The notes: generated by a model from the sequence alone, not told the origin. DNA of 62,333 nucleotides from Clostridium sp. OF09-36 (GCF_003481985.1 NZ_QUMD01000019.1:1-62333), one strand, 5' to 3'; shown: positions 43,325-51,051, counted from the first letter of the stretch. Translations and numbers: made by a program.

Positions 43325-43801
43325 ATGGAAAAGTTTAAATTTGCATCAGGAAACACTGAAAGCATGGTGCCAAACGGAGTCCAGGATAGAGAAGAGAGTC
43401 TGACCATGCGCATCAAGCTGGGAGATAAAAGCATTGATGATATCGAAGCAGAGCTGCAGTCTGAGAACCTGGATGTGATTGGCCTTTACGATGAAGATGA
43501 TAAGCTGATCAAGAACTATAGAGGATATAAGTACATCAAGAGCGTATCAAAACTGTTTGATGTGCCGGTAGACATCGAAAAAGTAGAAGATGAGCAGCCG
43601 GAAGAGACAACAGAAACAGAGGAGCCTGCAGAAGCAGAAGATAACACCGGCATTACCGATAGAGAGGTTAAATCCTATCACAGTGAGCTGGTGTATGGAG
43701 ATGCCGCAGAAATCGTCCTGTGCAAGTCAGATCTGCGCAAGGACGTAGAAGAAATGCAGGAAGTCCAGAACAATATTTTAGTGGCAATGCTGGAGGGATA
43801 A
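43325..43801 (+). CDS. Hypothetical late protein, 158 aa
   Basis: ATG after CAGGAGG. Acidic; a Glu/Thr/Pro-rich linker (EDEQPEETTETEEPAEAED) lies between two folded parts. Located between holin and endolysin; perhaps tail-tip or lysis associated. Confidence 0.62.
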   Translation: MEKFKFASGNTESMVPNGVQDREESLTMRIKLGDKSIDDIEAELQSENLDVIGLYDEDDKLIKNYRGYKYIKSVSKLFDVPVDIEKVEDEQPEETTETEEPAEAEDNTGITDREVKSYHSELVYGDAAEIVLCKSDLRKDVEEMQEVQNNILVAMLEG

Positions 43802-43805
43802 GGCT

Positions 43806-43967
43806 ATGGGAAACATTATGAGAGAAAAAATTGAAAAGCTGTACCTGGAAGGGGAACTGACCGAAAAAGGTCTGGATAATGCCGTAAAGAAAAAATGGAT
43901 CACGGCAGAGGAGAAAGCAGAAATCATCGAAAAGAAGAAAAGTTGCACCGGTGCAACCGAAAAGTAA
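43806..43967 (+). CDS. XkdX-like small protein
   Basis: 53 aa. MREKIEKLYLEGELTEKGLD and VKKKWITAEEKAEII match the XkdX pattern of short proteins near the fibre/lysis border. Its last codons (SCTGAT) are made by the fourth palindrome. Confidence 0.68.
   Translation: MGNIMREKIEKLYLEGELTEKGLDNAVKKKWITAEEKAEIIEKKKSCTGATEK
43942..43957. repeat. 16-bp palindrome, site 4 of 4 in A
   Basis: GTTGCACCGGTGCAAC at the 3' end of the XkdX-like gene, flanked by agaaaa and cgaaaag. Confidence 0.8.
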
Positions 43968-43979
43968 AGGGGTGAGAGT

Positions 43980-44795
43980 ATGAGAGACATTGCATTATGC
44001 CACCCGAGACTCCAGCGTATTGCATCAGCCTGGATTAAAGCATGTGCCACAGAAGGAATTACCGTAGCCATCAGTGAGACCCTGAGAACAGCAGCGGAAC
44101 AGGATGCTTTGTTTGCTCAGGGCAGAACCAAACCGGGAAACATCGTAACGAACGCAAGAGGCAGCAGCTACCGATCACAGCATCAGTGGGGCATCGCCTT
44201 TGATTTTTATTTAAAAATGGATGTGGACGGCGATGGAAAAGTATCAGATGATGCGTACAACGACAGCCAACACCATTTTGAGCGTGCTGCAGAGATTGCA
44301 AAAAAGCTGGGCCTTGCATGGGGAGGAGATTGGTCAAGCATCGTAGACAAACCGCACCTGTACATGCCAGAATGGGGAAGCACACCGACCATGATGATTC
44401 AACAGTTCGGAACTCCCGAACGGTTCATGGCTACATGGGTGCCGGAGGAGATTAAGACCGGATGGCAGCAGGAGGACGGCGGTTGGCGGTTTTACTACAG
44501 GGACGGTAGCGGAAAGTATGTGGTAAATGCCTGGTACAAAGACGGGGATCGCTGGTACTGGTTTGACGGTGCGGGAATGATGGTCCATGACACCTGGTAT
44601 CGATACAATGATGACTGGTACTACCTGGGAGCAGACGGAGCAATGGTAAAAGGCCTGCAGACCATTGGAGGCAAATGGTACTATCTGGATGAGGAGGGGC
44701 ACATGGCAACGGAGCCGGTGACCTTGACTCTGATCAGGATGGTGCTCTGCAGTATCCAGGACTTGCGGCTTAACAAAAGGGAGGGAGAGATATAA
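43980..44795 (+). CDS. Endolysin: M15 peptidase with choline-binding-type repeats
   Basis: 271 aa. The N-terminal D-Ala-D-Ala carboxypeptidase/VanY-type domain has SETLRTAAEQDALFAQGRT, then SQHQWGIAFDFY with His and Asp zinc ligands, and DKPHLYMPEW. The C-terminal part has Trp/Tyr cell-wall repeats (GWQQEDGGWRFYYRDGSGKY, DRWYWFDGAGMM, DDWYYLGADGAMV). After EPVTLT the tail looks out of frame; adding one base gives DQDGALQYPGLAA and a stop. It cuts peptidoglycan at lysis. Confidence 0.87.
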   Translation: MRDIALCHPRLQRIASAWIKACATEGITVAISETLRTAAEQDALFAQGRTKPGNIVTNARGSSYRSQHQWGIAFDFYLKMDVDGDGKVSDDAYNDSQHHFERAAEIAKKLGLAWGGDWSSIVDKPHLYMPEWGSTPTMMIQQFGTPERFMATWVPEEIKTGWQQEDGGWRFYYRDGSGKYVVNAWYKDGDRWYWFDGAGMMVHDTWYRYNDDWYYLGADGAMVKGLQTIGGKWYYLDEEGHMATEPVTLTLIRMVLCSIQDLRLNKREGEI

Positions 44796-44814
44796 GATCT
44801 CCCCCTCCCTTTTT
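44777..44814 (+). terminator. Late operon terminator
   Basis: GGGAGGGAGAGAT pairs with ATCTCCCCCTCCC (imperfect), then TTTTT. It ends the late transcript. Confidence 0.8.
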
Positions 44815-44841
44815 ATACGTGCGCCGCCGGGCGCACGTATA
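44814..44841. repeat. Perfect 12-bp inverted repeat
   Basis: TATACGTGCGCC and its complement around GCCG, placed between two terminators at the right end of element A. It could be a second terminator stem or a recombination-associated site. Confidence 0.5.
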
Positions 44842-44843
44842 AA

Positions 44844-44886
44844 GAAAAAGAGCTAGGAAGCAATCTCCCAGCTCTTTTCTTTTTTT
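44844..44886. terminator. Bidirectional terminator
   Basis: AAAAGAGCT paired with AGCTCTTTT, T-rich on both strands. It separates the late operon from the convergent leftward genes. Confidence 0.7.
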
Positions 44887-45205
44887 ACAGCTCCGGTTCA
44901 AATAAATAGGAATCTTGTAAGCCAGAGTTGTCTTGCGCATCGATCAATACGGCAGGGCGCATCCGAAGAACTAACGTACCAGGGCGATCCTGTAACTTGG
45001 AAAAGAGTTGGTCTGCGACTTTAGCAGCCATAACAGAAACGCTGTGCTGTTCCTCTGGGGAAAGGTTGATGTACTCAGCCTCCCCGGCAGAATAAATATC
45101 GGTCTTGTCAATAACAAAAGAACGGCCAGAGTTACGTGATTTGGCATTAAGATACTGTAAGGTTAAATAGTACATGGCATAATTAATGTTTAAGGTATAA
45201 GGCAT
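44885..45205 (-). CDS. Hypothetical protein downstream of recombinase
   Basis: 106 aa, starts MPYTLNINYAMYYLTLQYLN behind AAGGAGACC, 18 bp after the recombinase stop, so the two form an operon. Unrecognised. It might be an accessory directionality factor, but nothing in the sequence shows DNA binding. Confidence 0.6.
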   Translation of the reverse strand: MPYTLNINYAMYYLTLQYLNAKSRNSGRSFVIDKTDIYSAGEAEYINLSPEEQHSVSVMAAKVADQLFSKLQDRPGTLVLRMRPAVLIDAQDNSGLQDSYLFEPEL

Positions 45206-45223
45206 GGTAATTGGTCTCCTTTT

Positions 45224-46252
45224 TTACTGGACAAAACGGTTGTGTGCCTGGTGCACGGTCTCTTTGCTGATAGCAGCATAGCATTTTTTGGTGGTATCAA
45301 GCTGCACATGACCTAACTTTTCGGCTACAAGTTCCAATGGCGCACCACGGTTGATCATATCGGTGCCGACCGATCGACGGAATGTATGCGGGGTGAGCTT
45401 GATGTGTGCAATGTTCTCATCACGAGCCTGGATACTCTTTAAAATATGACGTGCTCCGGCATTGCTTAAACGATTGTATGGCTTGTTGGCTGAGACAAAC
45501 AAAGCCTCATTGTTATCAGTGCGTGATGCGAGATAGCGTTCAAGGTGCAGTTTGGCCGGAGCCGTGAAGTAAACCTCACGTTCTTTGCGTCCTTTACCGT
45601 ACACGATAGCTTTCATGTTTACCATGTCCACATCACTGCGATTCATGGCTAACAGCTCACTGATACGGGCACCGGTGCTGTAAAGCATTTCACAAAGCGC
45701 AAGTTCGCGTTCATTTTTGCAGGCACATTTGACCTCTTCGCGCTGGTAGGAGTTGATTGTAGGACCGATCTTTCGTTCTACCTTTGCCTCTTTCAGTTTC
45801 TTCCCGGGATTGTCCGGGAGAAGATCCTCTGCATACAGGTACGAGAAAAAGGAACGGATCTGGATCAGCTTTCCGTTGTAGGTACCGTCGCGCCATTTTC
45901 TATTCAGCCGTCCGTGCACCAGATAGGCCATAATGTCGGCATATTTGATATCTTTAACATTTTTATTAACAAAATCAAGAAACGTGCGCAGCTCATAGCG
46001 GTATGATCGGATGCTCAATTCGGTGCATCCGCGCAAGTGCATGTCCAAAAGGAATTGTTGTAGATAAGAATCTGTCATATCCAGATCCGTAGACAGGGCT
46101 GTTTCATCCTCCTGCGTGATCTGGTAGGGACAGAGGTGCATTTCCAGGATCATCTTAGCTGTATTCAGGTTTTCGTCCGAGACGACACCGGATGTATGTA
46201 GAGCAATCAGGATGTCATTGATCAATGTTGTGGTTGTAATAGTTCGTACCAT
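45224..46252 (-). CDS. XerC/D-type tyrosine recombinase, candidate fibre invertase
   Basis: 342 aa. Catalytic residues are visible in order: Arg in STGARISELLA, Lys in VYGKGRKERE, HxxR in PHTFRRSVG, His in LGHVQLDTT and Tyr in KKCYAAIS. A SAM-like N-terminal domain precedes them (LQQFLLDMHLRGCTELSIRS). ATG at 46252 after AAGGAGG. It is neither of the two integrases and lies 3 kb from the inverted fibre segment, so it is a good candidate for the invertase. An integrase of a third element is the other possibility. Confidence 0.85.
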   Translation of the reverse strand: MVRTITTTTLINDILIALHTSGVVSDENLNTAKMILEMHLCPYQITQEDETALSTDLDMTDSYLQQFLLDMHLRGCTELSIRSYRYELRTFLDFVNKNVKDIKYADIMAYLVHGRLNRKWRDGTYNGKLIQIRSFFSYLYAEDLLPDNPGKKLKEAKVERKIGPTINSYQREEVKCACKNERELALCEMLYSTGARISELLAMNRSDVDMVNMKAIVYGKGRKEREVYFTAPAKLHLERYLASRTDNNEALFVSANKPYNRLSNAGARHILKSIQARDENIAHIKLTPHTFRRSVGTDMINRGAPLELVAEKLGHVQLDTTKKCYAAISKETVHQAHNRFVQ

Positions 46253-46344
46253 AGGGACCTCCTTTGATATTATAATATGGTAACTTTTAACCTCAACCAA
46301 CTGTGAGACGATCGCGCTGCTGACCCGCGTAAAATAAGGGTTTG

Positions 46345-46373
46345 TGGGCTTTCTGGGCGACCACGAAAGCCCA
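46345..46373. repeat. Inverted repeat between recombinase and integrase
   Basis: TGGGCTTTC...GAAAGCCCA, 9-bp arms, in the 158-bp gap before the integrase. Possibly part of an attachment site or a terminator. Confidence 0.45.
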
Positions 46374-46384
46374 TTTGACTACGA

Positions 46385-46415
46385 TTTGACAACACTTTTT
46401 TGAGATGTTGTCAAA
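46385..46415. repeat. Inverted repeat at integrase 3' end
   Basis: TTTGACAACA...TGTTGTCAAA, 10-bp arms, overlapping the last codons of the integrase. Compatible with integrase arm or core sites, or with a terminator, since the loop is T-rich. Confidence 0.5.
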
Positions 46416-47682
46416 GACTGGCAGCTTTTTCAAAGATTTCTACGCTGCGTTCTGCCATTTTTTCGGTGGCGTGAGTGTAGATCTGCAAGGTGGTGTTGAT
46501 ATCAGCGTGTCCCAGGCGCATCTGGACATCCTTGATATCGGCACCATTTTCTATTAAGAGGGTGGCGTGAGTGTGCCGGAGGGAATGATAGTCGAAAGCC
46601 ATATTCAGCTCATGGTGGATTACCCTTGCGCAGTATTTAAAGGAGTCGGGGCTGATAAATTCCCCGTTTTCCCGGACGCACAGGAAGTCCACGCGTTGTA
46701 GGGCACAGCTAATGCTGTGTTCAACCGGAACAATCCGGTATATACCATTTCCTTTTTCATCTTTCTCCGGTTTTAGATAATAATCTGTGTAATATTCGCC
46801 ATAGAGAAGCCGGTTCTTTTTCTGTGTGACTAGAGCATGCTTTAACGCTTTGTAGAGAGCATCTCCAAATTTGATGGTGCGGATGGAATTGATTGTTTTT
46901 GGTGTTCCAAAGTACCAGGCTGATTTTTCTTCCTTCTTTCCCTTCTGTTCCAGCACCTTACGGACATCAACCCCATAATTTCGTTTTACGATAGTCTTTT
47001 TGACGGACAGAGTGCGGTTTTCCATGTCGATATCATCCCAGCATAACGCAAAGGTCTCGCTGAGACGTAAACCGGTATAATAGGCAATCATAAGCGGCAG
47101 ATAAAAATTGCTGTCTTCCGGAAAACGTTCCAGAATTTTTTTAAATTCGTCTGGACGGATAACATAGCGCTGTTTTGGAGCTTTCTCAAATTTTGGCAGT
47201 TTTATCCGGGCGCAGGGGTTTTCTCTGACATACTGCAGCGGTTCTATAGCATATTCATAGGCAGCCGATAATACTCGCAAGATTCCAAGGACGGATGATT
47301 TTGCTAGGCCGTCAATCCTTAACTGATTCACATATTCCTGTATGGCAGCAGTGGTCAGCGATTTTAGCCGGTACTGCCCGAAACGTGGCTTTAACCGATT
47401 CTCTACAATATAGAGATAACCAAGCTGCGTATTGTATTTTAAATTCGTTTTGCAATAGTTATCAAACCAGTAGTCCAGATAGTCGGACACGCTGAGTTCA
47501 GATGGTGTGAATGATTGGCCGGAAGAGTTGTATTCATTCATTGCTGCAGTTCCGGCTGTCTGGGCCTCAGCCTTGGTACGGAATCCGCCTTTTGAGATAG
47601 ATTTTCGTTTCCCGTTCACCGGCGCAGCTTCAAAGCTGTATTGCCAGGTTGATCCACGTTTCCTTGTTCTTAATTGTCCCAT
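46411..47682 (-). CDS. int: Phage tyrosine integrase of element B
   Basis: 423 aa. An N-terminal arm-binding domain (MGQLRTRKRGSTWQYSFEAA), a SAM-like core-binding domain (SVSDYLDYWFDNYCKTNLKY) and the catalytic domain: Arg in YYTGLRLSETFAL, HxxR in YHSLRHTHATLL, His in LGHADINTT and Tyr in LQIYTHATEK. Start at 47682 after AAAGGAG. It integrates and, with the excisionase at 52640, excises element B. Confidence 0.93.
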   Translation of the reverse strand: MGQLRTRKRGSTWQYSFEAAPVNGKRKSISKGGFRTKAEAQTAGTAAMNEYNSSGQSFTPSELSVSDYLDYWFDNYCKTNLKYNTQLGYLYIVENRLKPRFGQYRLKSLTTAAIQEYVNQLRIDGLAKSSVLGILRVLSAAYEYAIEPLQYVRENPCARIKLPKFEKAPKQRYVIRPDEFKKILERFPEDSNFYLPLMIAYYTGLRLSETFALCWDDIDMENRTLSVKKTIVKRNYGVDVRKVLEQKGKKEEKSAWYFGTPKTINSIRTIKFGDALYKALKHALVTQKKNRLLYGEYYTDYYLKPEKDEKGNGIYRIVPVEHSISCALQRVDFLCVRENGEFISPDSFKYCARVIHHELNMAFDYHSLRHTHATLLIENGADIKDVQMRLGHADINTTLQIYTHATEKMAERSVEIFEKAASL

Positions 47683-47706
47683 ATATCATTCTCCTTTCGT
47701 GTGGGT

Positions 47707-47722
47707 GTTGCGACGTCGCAAC
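47707..47722. repeat. Palindrome GTTGCGACGTCGCAAC, element B site 1
   Basis: A perfect 16-bp palindrome 24 bp upstream of the integrase start. It has the same GTTGC outer arms as the element A palindrome with another centre. A near-copy (one centre base changed) is at 59837-59852. Confidence 0.7.
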
Positions 47723-47750
47723 GGTAAAATAGGTACAAAAAATACGCCCC

Positions 47751-47871
47751 TTGCCAGGGCGCTTCGGAGATGATATAATTCAGGTGTTCAAGCTGATATA
47801 TCAAGCCGGAGCAATCTGGCAAGAGAAATCTATGTAAAGCCGTTCGGTGCTGGTAACACCGGGCGGTTTTG
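47751..47871 (+). ncRNA. Integrase-adjacent small RNA, copy B
   Basis: TTGCCA (47751-47756), 17-bp spacer, TATAAT (47774-47779), predicted start near 47786. Hairpin GCCGGA-GCAA-TCTGGC (GNRA loop), then the terminator CCGTTCGGTG...CACCGGGCGG (47840-47866) and TTTT. Nearly the same as 1606-1735 in element A, although the recombinases next to the two copies are of unrelated families. The stems vary by compensating or wobble changes, as expected of an RNA. Confidence 0.7.
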
Positions 47872-47881
47872 CTATATGAAT

Positions 47882-48829
47882 TTAATTAGGTAATGATCCG
47901 AGATCCTTCCAGTTGGTTGGAAAGCCCATTTCTTTTAATACATCGTCTGGTGATAAGACCGATAATTTTTTATTCAAATTACGAATAGATCGCGAAAGCT
48001 CTTCTGTCATTCTTTTGTAGTCATTATGAGATAGAAGGCGTCTTAAAGCAATGAGCGCTGCAAATAGATCACGTTTTCCTTGCATGTATTCATCCCTACT
48101 GTTTTTTGCAATGCCCATTTGATCGTGCAATTTGGTATCAATCAATGCCTTTTTAGTTCTGTAGCAATAAAGCCGATTTCCGTGAGCACAGAAATTTCGA
48201 ATGGCAGAGAGATACATTAAGGCGTTTTCAAGTTCGTTGTCCATAATTCCAAATGTCCGCGAAACATCTTGGCGTTCTTTCACCTGCATCAGACTATAAA
48301 ATTTGCTGATAGTGCCAAATGTCAAAATATTATTGAGGACCCAAAGCGGGATATATCCATATTCTTTTAAGTAGTGGGATATACTAGGATCACTCGTGCG
48401 GCTTGCAATTTGGCGTTGGATTTCGGAAATTAAAGATGTAATATTGGTTTGAGCATCCTTAACTTTCGTATTAAAATTGTTATACAACAAATAATTGCTG
48501 TGTCCATATTTCATGGGAAAGTAATAGGCAATTAAATTTTTTACATGAGTTTCAACTCTTAATATGTAACGGAAGAAAATATCGCGTAGCACACGATCAA
48601 ACTGATAAAGTGCATGTATTTCATATAAGGTTGTTCCATCTTTATAGTGATCTGGTCCAGCGCTGGAATCTAAAAATAATTTGTTATATCCATTTATTAG
48701 ATTGTAGTACCCTTCTTTGGCAAGAACGGTTTTTGCATATGCTTTGTCCTCGTCAGAATCAATCTTTATTCCTCTTTGCGTCAAAATAACTATAAGCTCT
48801 TCATGGGTTTTGAATGGTTTATCTCCCAT
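47882..48829 (-). CDS. AbiF/Abi_2-family HEPN abortive-infection protein
   Basis: 315 aa. FKTHEELIVILTQRGIKI, AKEGYYNLINGYNKLF and RVETHVKNLIAYYF are typical of the Abi_2 (AbiD/AbiF) family. The HEPN RNase motif R-N-x3-H is in SAIRNFCAHGNRLY. Such proteins cut RNA and stop phage growth; AbiF has been reported to be a toxin held by a non-coding RNA. Here a short RNA with its own terminator lies between the promoter and the gene. The cargo position between integrase and repressor is the same as that of hicAB-dinD in element A. Confidence 0.88.
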   Translation of the reverse strand: MGDKPFKTHEELIVILTQRGIKIDSDEDKAYAKTVLAKEGYYNLINGYNKLFLDSSAGPDHYKDGTTLYEIHALYQFDRVLRDIFFRYILRVETHVKNLIAYYFPMKYGHSNYLLYNNFNTKVKDAQTNITSLISEIQRQIASRTSDPSISHYLKEYGYIPLWVLNNILTFGTISKFYSLMQVKERQDVSRTFGIMDNELENALMYLSAIRNFCAHGNRLYCYRTKKALIDTKLHDQMGIAKNSRDEYMQGKRDLFAALIALRRLLSHNDYKRMTEELSRSIRNLNKKLSVLSPDDVLKEMGFPTNWKDLGSLPN

Positions 48830-48842
48830 AAAATCCTCCTTG

Positions 48843-48927
48843 AAAATAAAAAGACCCCGGGCCCGAAGGACACCGGAGTACGTTCCATATAGTATATGAA
48901 GAACACATCGAAGTATGCGTTCTTTGT
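48843..48927 (-). ncRNA. Putative 5' RNA (antitoxin/attenuator) of the AbiF gene
   Basis: A transcript starting near 48927 would fold into AAGAACGCAT...ATGTGTTCTT (48899-48924) and then a GC-rich terminator hairpin (48854-48879) followed by TTTTT. This ends about 85 nt after the start and just before the AbiF ribosome binding site (AAGGAGG). The order promoter, short RNA, terminator, toxin gene is that of type III toxin-antitoxin loci. No tandem repeats typical of ToxI are seen. Confidence 0.65.
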
Positions 48928-48933
48928 TCCTAC

Positions 48934-48962
48934 ACTATATCATTTTAGTGCGCCTGTGTCAA
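48934..48962 (-). promoter_or_regulatory. Promoter of the AbiF locus
   Basis: Minus strand TTGACA (48957-48962), 17-bp spacer, TATAGT (48934-48939). Confidence 0.7.
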
Positions 48963-49108
48963 CAGAAATTTGTCAATATGTAAAAATAAACAATCATTCA
49001 ACGATATATTTGGCTGAATTACTATTGCTCTCATTGCATTTGTACAATGTGTTACTTAATAATTGTTGATAGATAGATTGGAATGTAAAATGCGTCATAT
49101 ATAGGTAG

Positions 49109-49345
49109 TCATTTCGGTGATGTGATCCCCAACTGTTCGGAATTTCCGAACAGTTGAATTTCCTCTAATTCGTGATCAAGATAGATATTTTTGATATGTT
49201 CACTGATTGAGGATTTTGAAACTTGGTATGGTTCGCACATGGAACGCTGGGTCATCCAAATAGTATCATCATTGAAATAAGCATCGACTTTGGTATCTCC
49301 CTTTTCATTTTGGTATATTAAAATGTTTCCGGTATTTGTATCCAT
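49109..49345 (-). pseudogene. RhuM-family fragment
   Basis: 78 aa. ILIYQNEKGDTKVDAYFNDD, TIWMTQRSMCEPYQVSKSSI and EHIKNIYLDHELEE match the N-terminus of RhuM (virulence RhuM) proteins, which are usually over 300 aa. It ends early and no continuation is seen, so it is a remnant. Confidence 0.65.
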
Positions 49346-49404
49346 GGAATCCTTTCTGCAATAGTATTGCTCTTCAAAACTTTTCTATGACAATCAGCGC
49401 TGGG

Positions 49405-49629
49405 TTACATAGCCATTTCAATCGCATCTGCATCAGCTTTGCCAAAATCATCCCGCATGATGTGCTCCAGGGCGTGCTGATATGCGATCATCTGCCTGGC
49501 CTGGCTGATCCGGGCATTTATGATAATGGTAAAGCTGCCGTCTTCGTTCGGATGCACTTCTTCTTCCACAGCGGTATCCATATCAAGAAAGTATACCCCG
49601 ATGGCTTCTGTCAGCAGTGGGTTATTCAT
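49405..49629 (-). CDS. Short ImmA/IrrE-like protein
   Basis: 74 aa: MNNPLLTEAIGVYFLDMDTA, later RQMIAYQHALEHIMRDDF. The HALEH cluster recalls, but does not equal, the HEXXH of ImmA/IrrE peptidases. Downstream of the repressor in one operon. Anti-repressor activity is doubtful at this length. Confidence 0.6.
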   Translation of the reverse strand: MNNPLLTEAIGVYFLDMDTAVEEEVHPNEDGSFTIIINARISQARQMIAYQHALEHIMRDDFGKADADAIEMAM

Positions 49630-49644
49630 ATAGGTCTCCTTTGC

Positions 49645-50052
49645 TTAACACGGTTCGTCCGGATCGCCTTTTTCCTGAGCTTTCAGGCTCTTCATAAATT
49701 CGATGTGTGCTTTCAGGCGTTCCGGCGGGATGTCTCTGGCAACGTGGAAGAGGGTGCGCAGCTCTGGGTTCTCAAAAACTTCTTGAGCTATTTCTCTGGT
49801 TTCGTCATTTATATAGTAATGACCAACTGTCTCAGGAAGAACAGTAGTTTTGTCAGTTCGTCCCAATAGATAATCAATATCTACATTAAAAAAATCTGCA
49901 ATTTTTTCGAGAGTTTCAAAATCAGGTTCTCTTGCTCCTGTTTCATACATTCCTATAGTACTTCTGGATATTCCCAATTTTTCAGCCATTTCAGCTTGTG
50001 TAAGTCCACATGAATTTCTAAGTCGTTTAAATATATTTTGAAAGTCGCCCAT
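49645..50052 (-). CDS. CI-type XRE repressor of element B
   Basis: 135 aa. The HTH LRNSCGLTQAEMAEKLGISR, then STIGMYETGAREPDFETLE, is followed by a C-terminal helical domain. Divergent from the Cro-like gene at 50195, with operators between. No peptidase motif. Controls lysogeny of element B. Confidence 0.88.
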   Translation of the reverse strand: MGDFQNIFKRLRNSCGLTQAEMAEKLGISRSTIGMYETGAREPDFETLEKIADFFNVDIDYLLGRTDKTTVLPETVGHYYINDETREIAQEVFENPELRTLFHVARDIPPERLKAHIEFMKSLKAQEKGDPDEPC

Positions 50053-50077
50053 GCTGTACCTCCTTATGAATTGATGT

Positions 50078-50094
50078 TATCACATAACGTGATA
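50078..50094. promoter_or_regulatory. Operator O1 of element B
   Basis: TATCACATAACGTGATA, 26 bp upstream of the repressor start. One of four sites of form TRTCAC-N5-GTGAYA. Confidence 0.7.
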
Positions 50095-50110
50095 AAAGTA
50101 AATGTAAAAA

Positions 50111-50127
50111 TGTCACAAAATGTGATT
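50111..50127. promoter_or_regulatory. Operator O2 of element B
   Basis: TGTCACAAAATGTGATT, overlapping the -35 of the rightward promoter. Confidence 0.7.
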
Positions 50128-50154
50128 GACACTATACGTGACTGGTGCTATACT
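50126..50154 (+). promoter_or_regulatory. Early rightward promoter of element B
   Basis: TTGACA (50126-50131), 17-bp spacer, TATACT (50149-50154). Flanked by O2 and O3. Confidence 0.75.
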
Positions 50155-50160
50155 AAAACC

Positions 50161-50177
50161 AGTCACAGAGAGTGACA
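50161..50177. promoter_or_regulatory. Operator O3 of element B
   Basis: AGTCACAGAGAGTGACA, between promoter and the Cro-like gene. Confidence 0.7.
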
Positions 50178-50194
50178 AACAGGAGGTGATAAAG

Positions 50195-50407
50195 TTGGTT
50201 CCGTACGGAAAGCGATTAATTAAGCTGAGAGGAAACAGAAGTCAGGCAGAAGTCGCAAAAGCAGTTGGAATTGCTACGTCAACACTTGGAATGTATGAGA
50301 CGGAACAGCGCGTTCCAAGAGATTCTACAAAGATTGCGCTTGCAAAGTATTATAAGACAACTGTGCAAAAAATTTTTTTACCGAAGATGTCACATAAAGT
50401 GACATAG
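50195..50407 (+). CDS. Cro-like XRE regulator
   Basis: 70 aa, TTG start at 50195 after AGGAGGTGA. The HTH AEVAKAVGIATSTLGMYETE resembles the divergent repressor. A fourth operator (50388-50404) lies over its last codons. Confidence 0.8.
   Translation: MVPYGKRLIKLRGNRSQAEVAKAVGIATSTLGMYETEQRVPRDSTKIALAKYYKTTVQKIFLPKMSHKVT
50388..50404. promoter_or_regulatory. Operator O4 of element B
   Basis: TGTCACATAAAGTGACA at the 3' end of the Cro-like gene, just before cassette repeat Rb1. Perhaps a roadblock or looping site. Confidence 0.6.
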
Positions 50408-50419
50408 AGAGGAGGCGAG
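50404..50419 (+). repeat. Cassette repeat Rb1
   Basis: ATAGAGAGGAGGCGAG with the ribosome binding site. Identical at 51052-51067; a diverged copy is at 52619-52634. Confidence 0.65.
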
Positions 50420-50423
50420 ATAC

Positions 50424-50600
50424 GTGGAATTAAAAGAAGTTTCAATCGATGCCAATGAAAGAATATTTCTGAATGGCAAAGAAATTGAGAATGTAACAGG
50501 GTATAAACTCGAACACTTCGCTGACTCATCAGAACCAGCGAAGCTTACAGTGACAATGTATGTTAATGTAGGCCGAGTTTGTTCTGAATCGCAGAAGTGA
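50424..50600 (+). CDS. Small early protein, 58 aa
   Basis: GTG start after repeat Rb1. VELKEVSIDANERIFLNGKE, beta-rich (AKLTVTMYVNVG). Overlaps the convergent DUF2513 gene by 38 bp. Unrecognised. Confidence 0.55.
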   Translation: MELKEVSIDANERIFLNGKEIENVTGYKLEHFADSSEPAKLTVTMYVNVGRVCSESQK

Positions 50601-50952
50601 CAACACTAACTGCAATGTCTTTTAAAGCATGAAGCGATTCAGATCCAACATTTTTAGCAATGGATTTAGTTTTGTTCCAAGTGCTTTCGGAACGAATATC
50701 AGCTAAAAACTGGTGTCCAGTATAGGTGAGGTCAAATATTCTCCATATTTGAGGAGAGATATAACCTATAACATTCATTGATTTTGCATTCAGCAATTCT
50801 GCATCGATCATTTGAAGGCAATGATAATTCAGTTCTTCAATCGAATATGCAGGTAAGTGGTCATGCAGTTGTTGGACTGTATAAGAAGAATTGTAATTCA
50901 TGTTTTCGACAGTAATGAGGATATCGCGAATGCAATCGGGATTTAGTTTCAT
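50563..50952 (-). CDS. DUF2513-like protein
   Basis: 129 aa. MKLNPDCIRDILITVENMNY and LNYHCLQMIDAELLN are DUF2513 hallmarks: a winged-helix-like phage-associated protein. Start at 50952 after AAAGGAG. Own promoter TTGTCT, 18 bp, TATACT upstream. It forms the leftward half of the first cassette of B. Confidence 0.8.
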   Translation of the reverse strand: MKLNPDCIRDILITVENMNYNSSYTVQQLHDHLPAYSIEELNYHCLQMIDAELLNAKSMNVIGYISPQIWRIFDLTYTGHQFLADIRSESTWNKTKSIAKNVGSESLHALKDIAVSVVTSAIQNKLGLH

Positions 50953-51051
50953 GGTATATCTCCTTTCTTTCGTACTTGGCGCTGCGATGCCGGTACGGAA
51001 AGTATAACACTGAGGAGACATGGAAGACAAGATTGAAACCGTAAATCTGAT

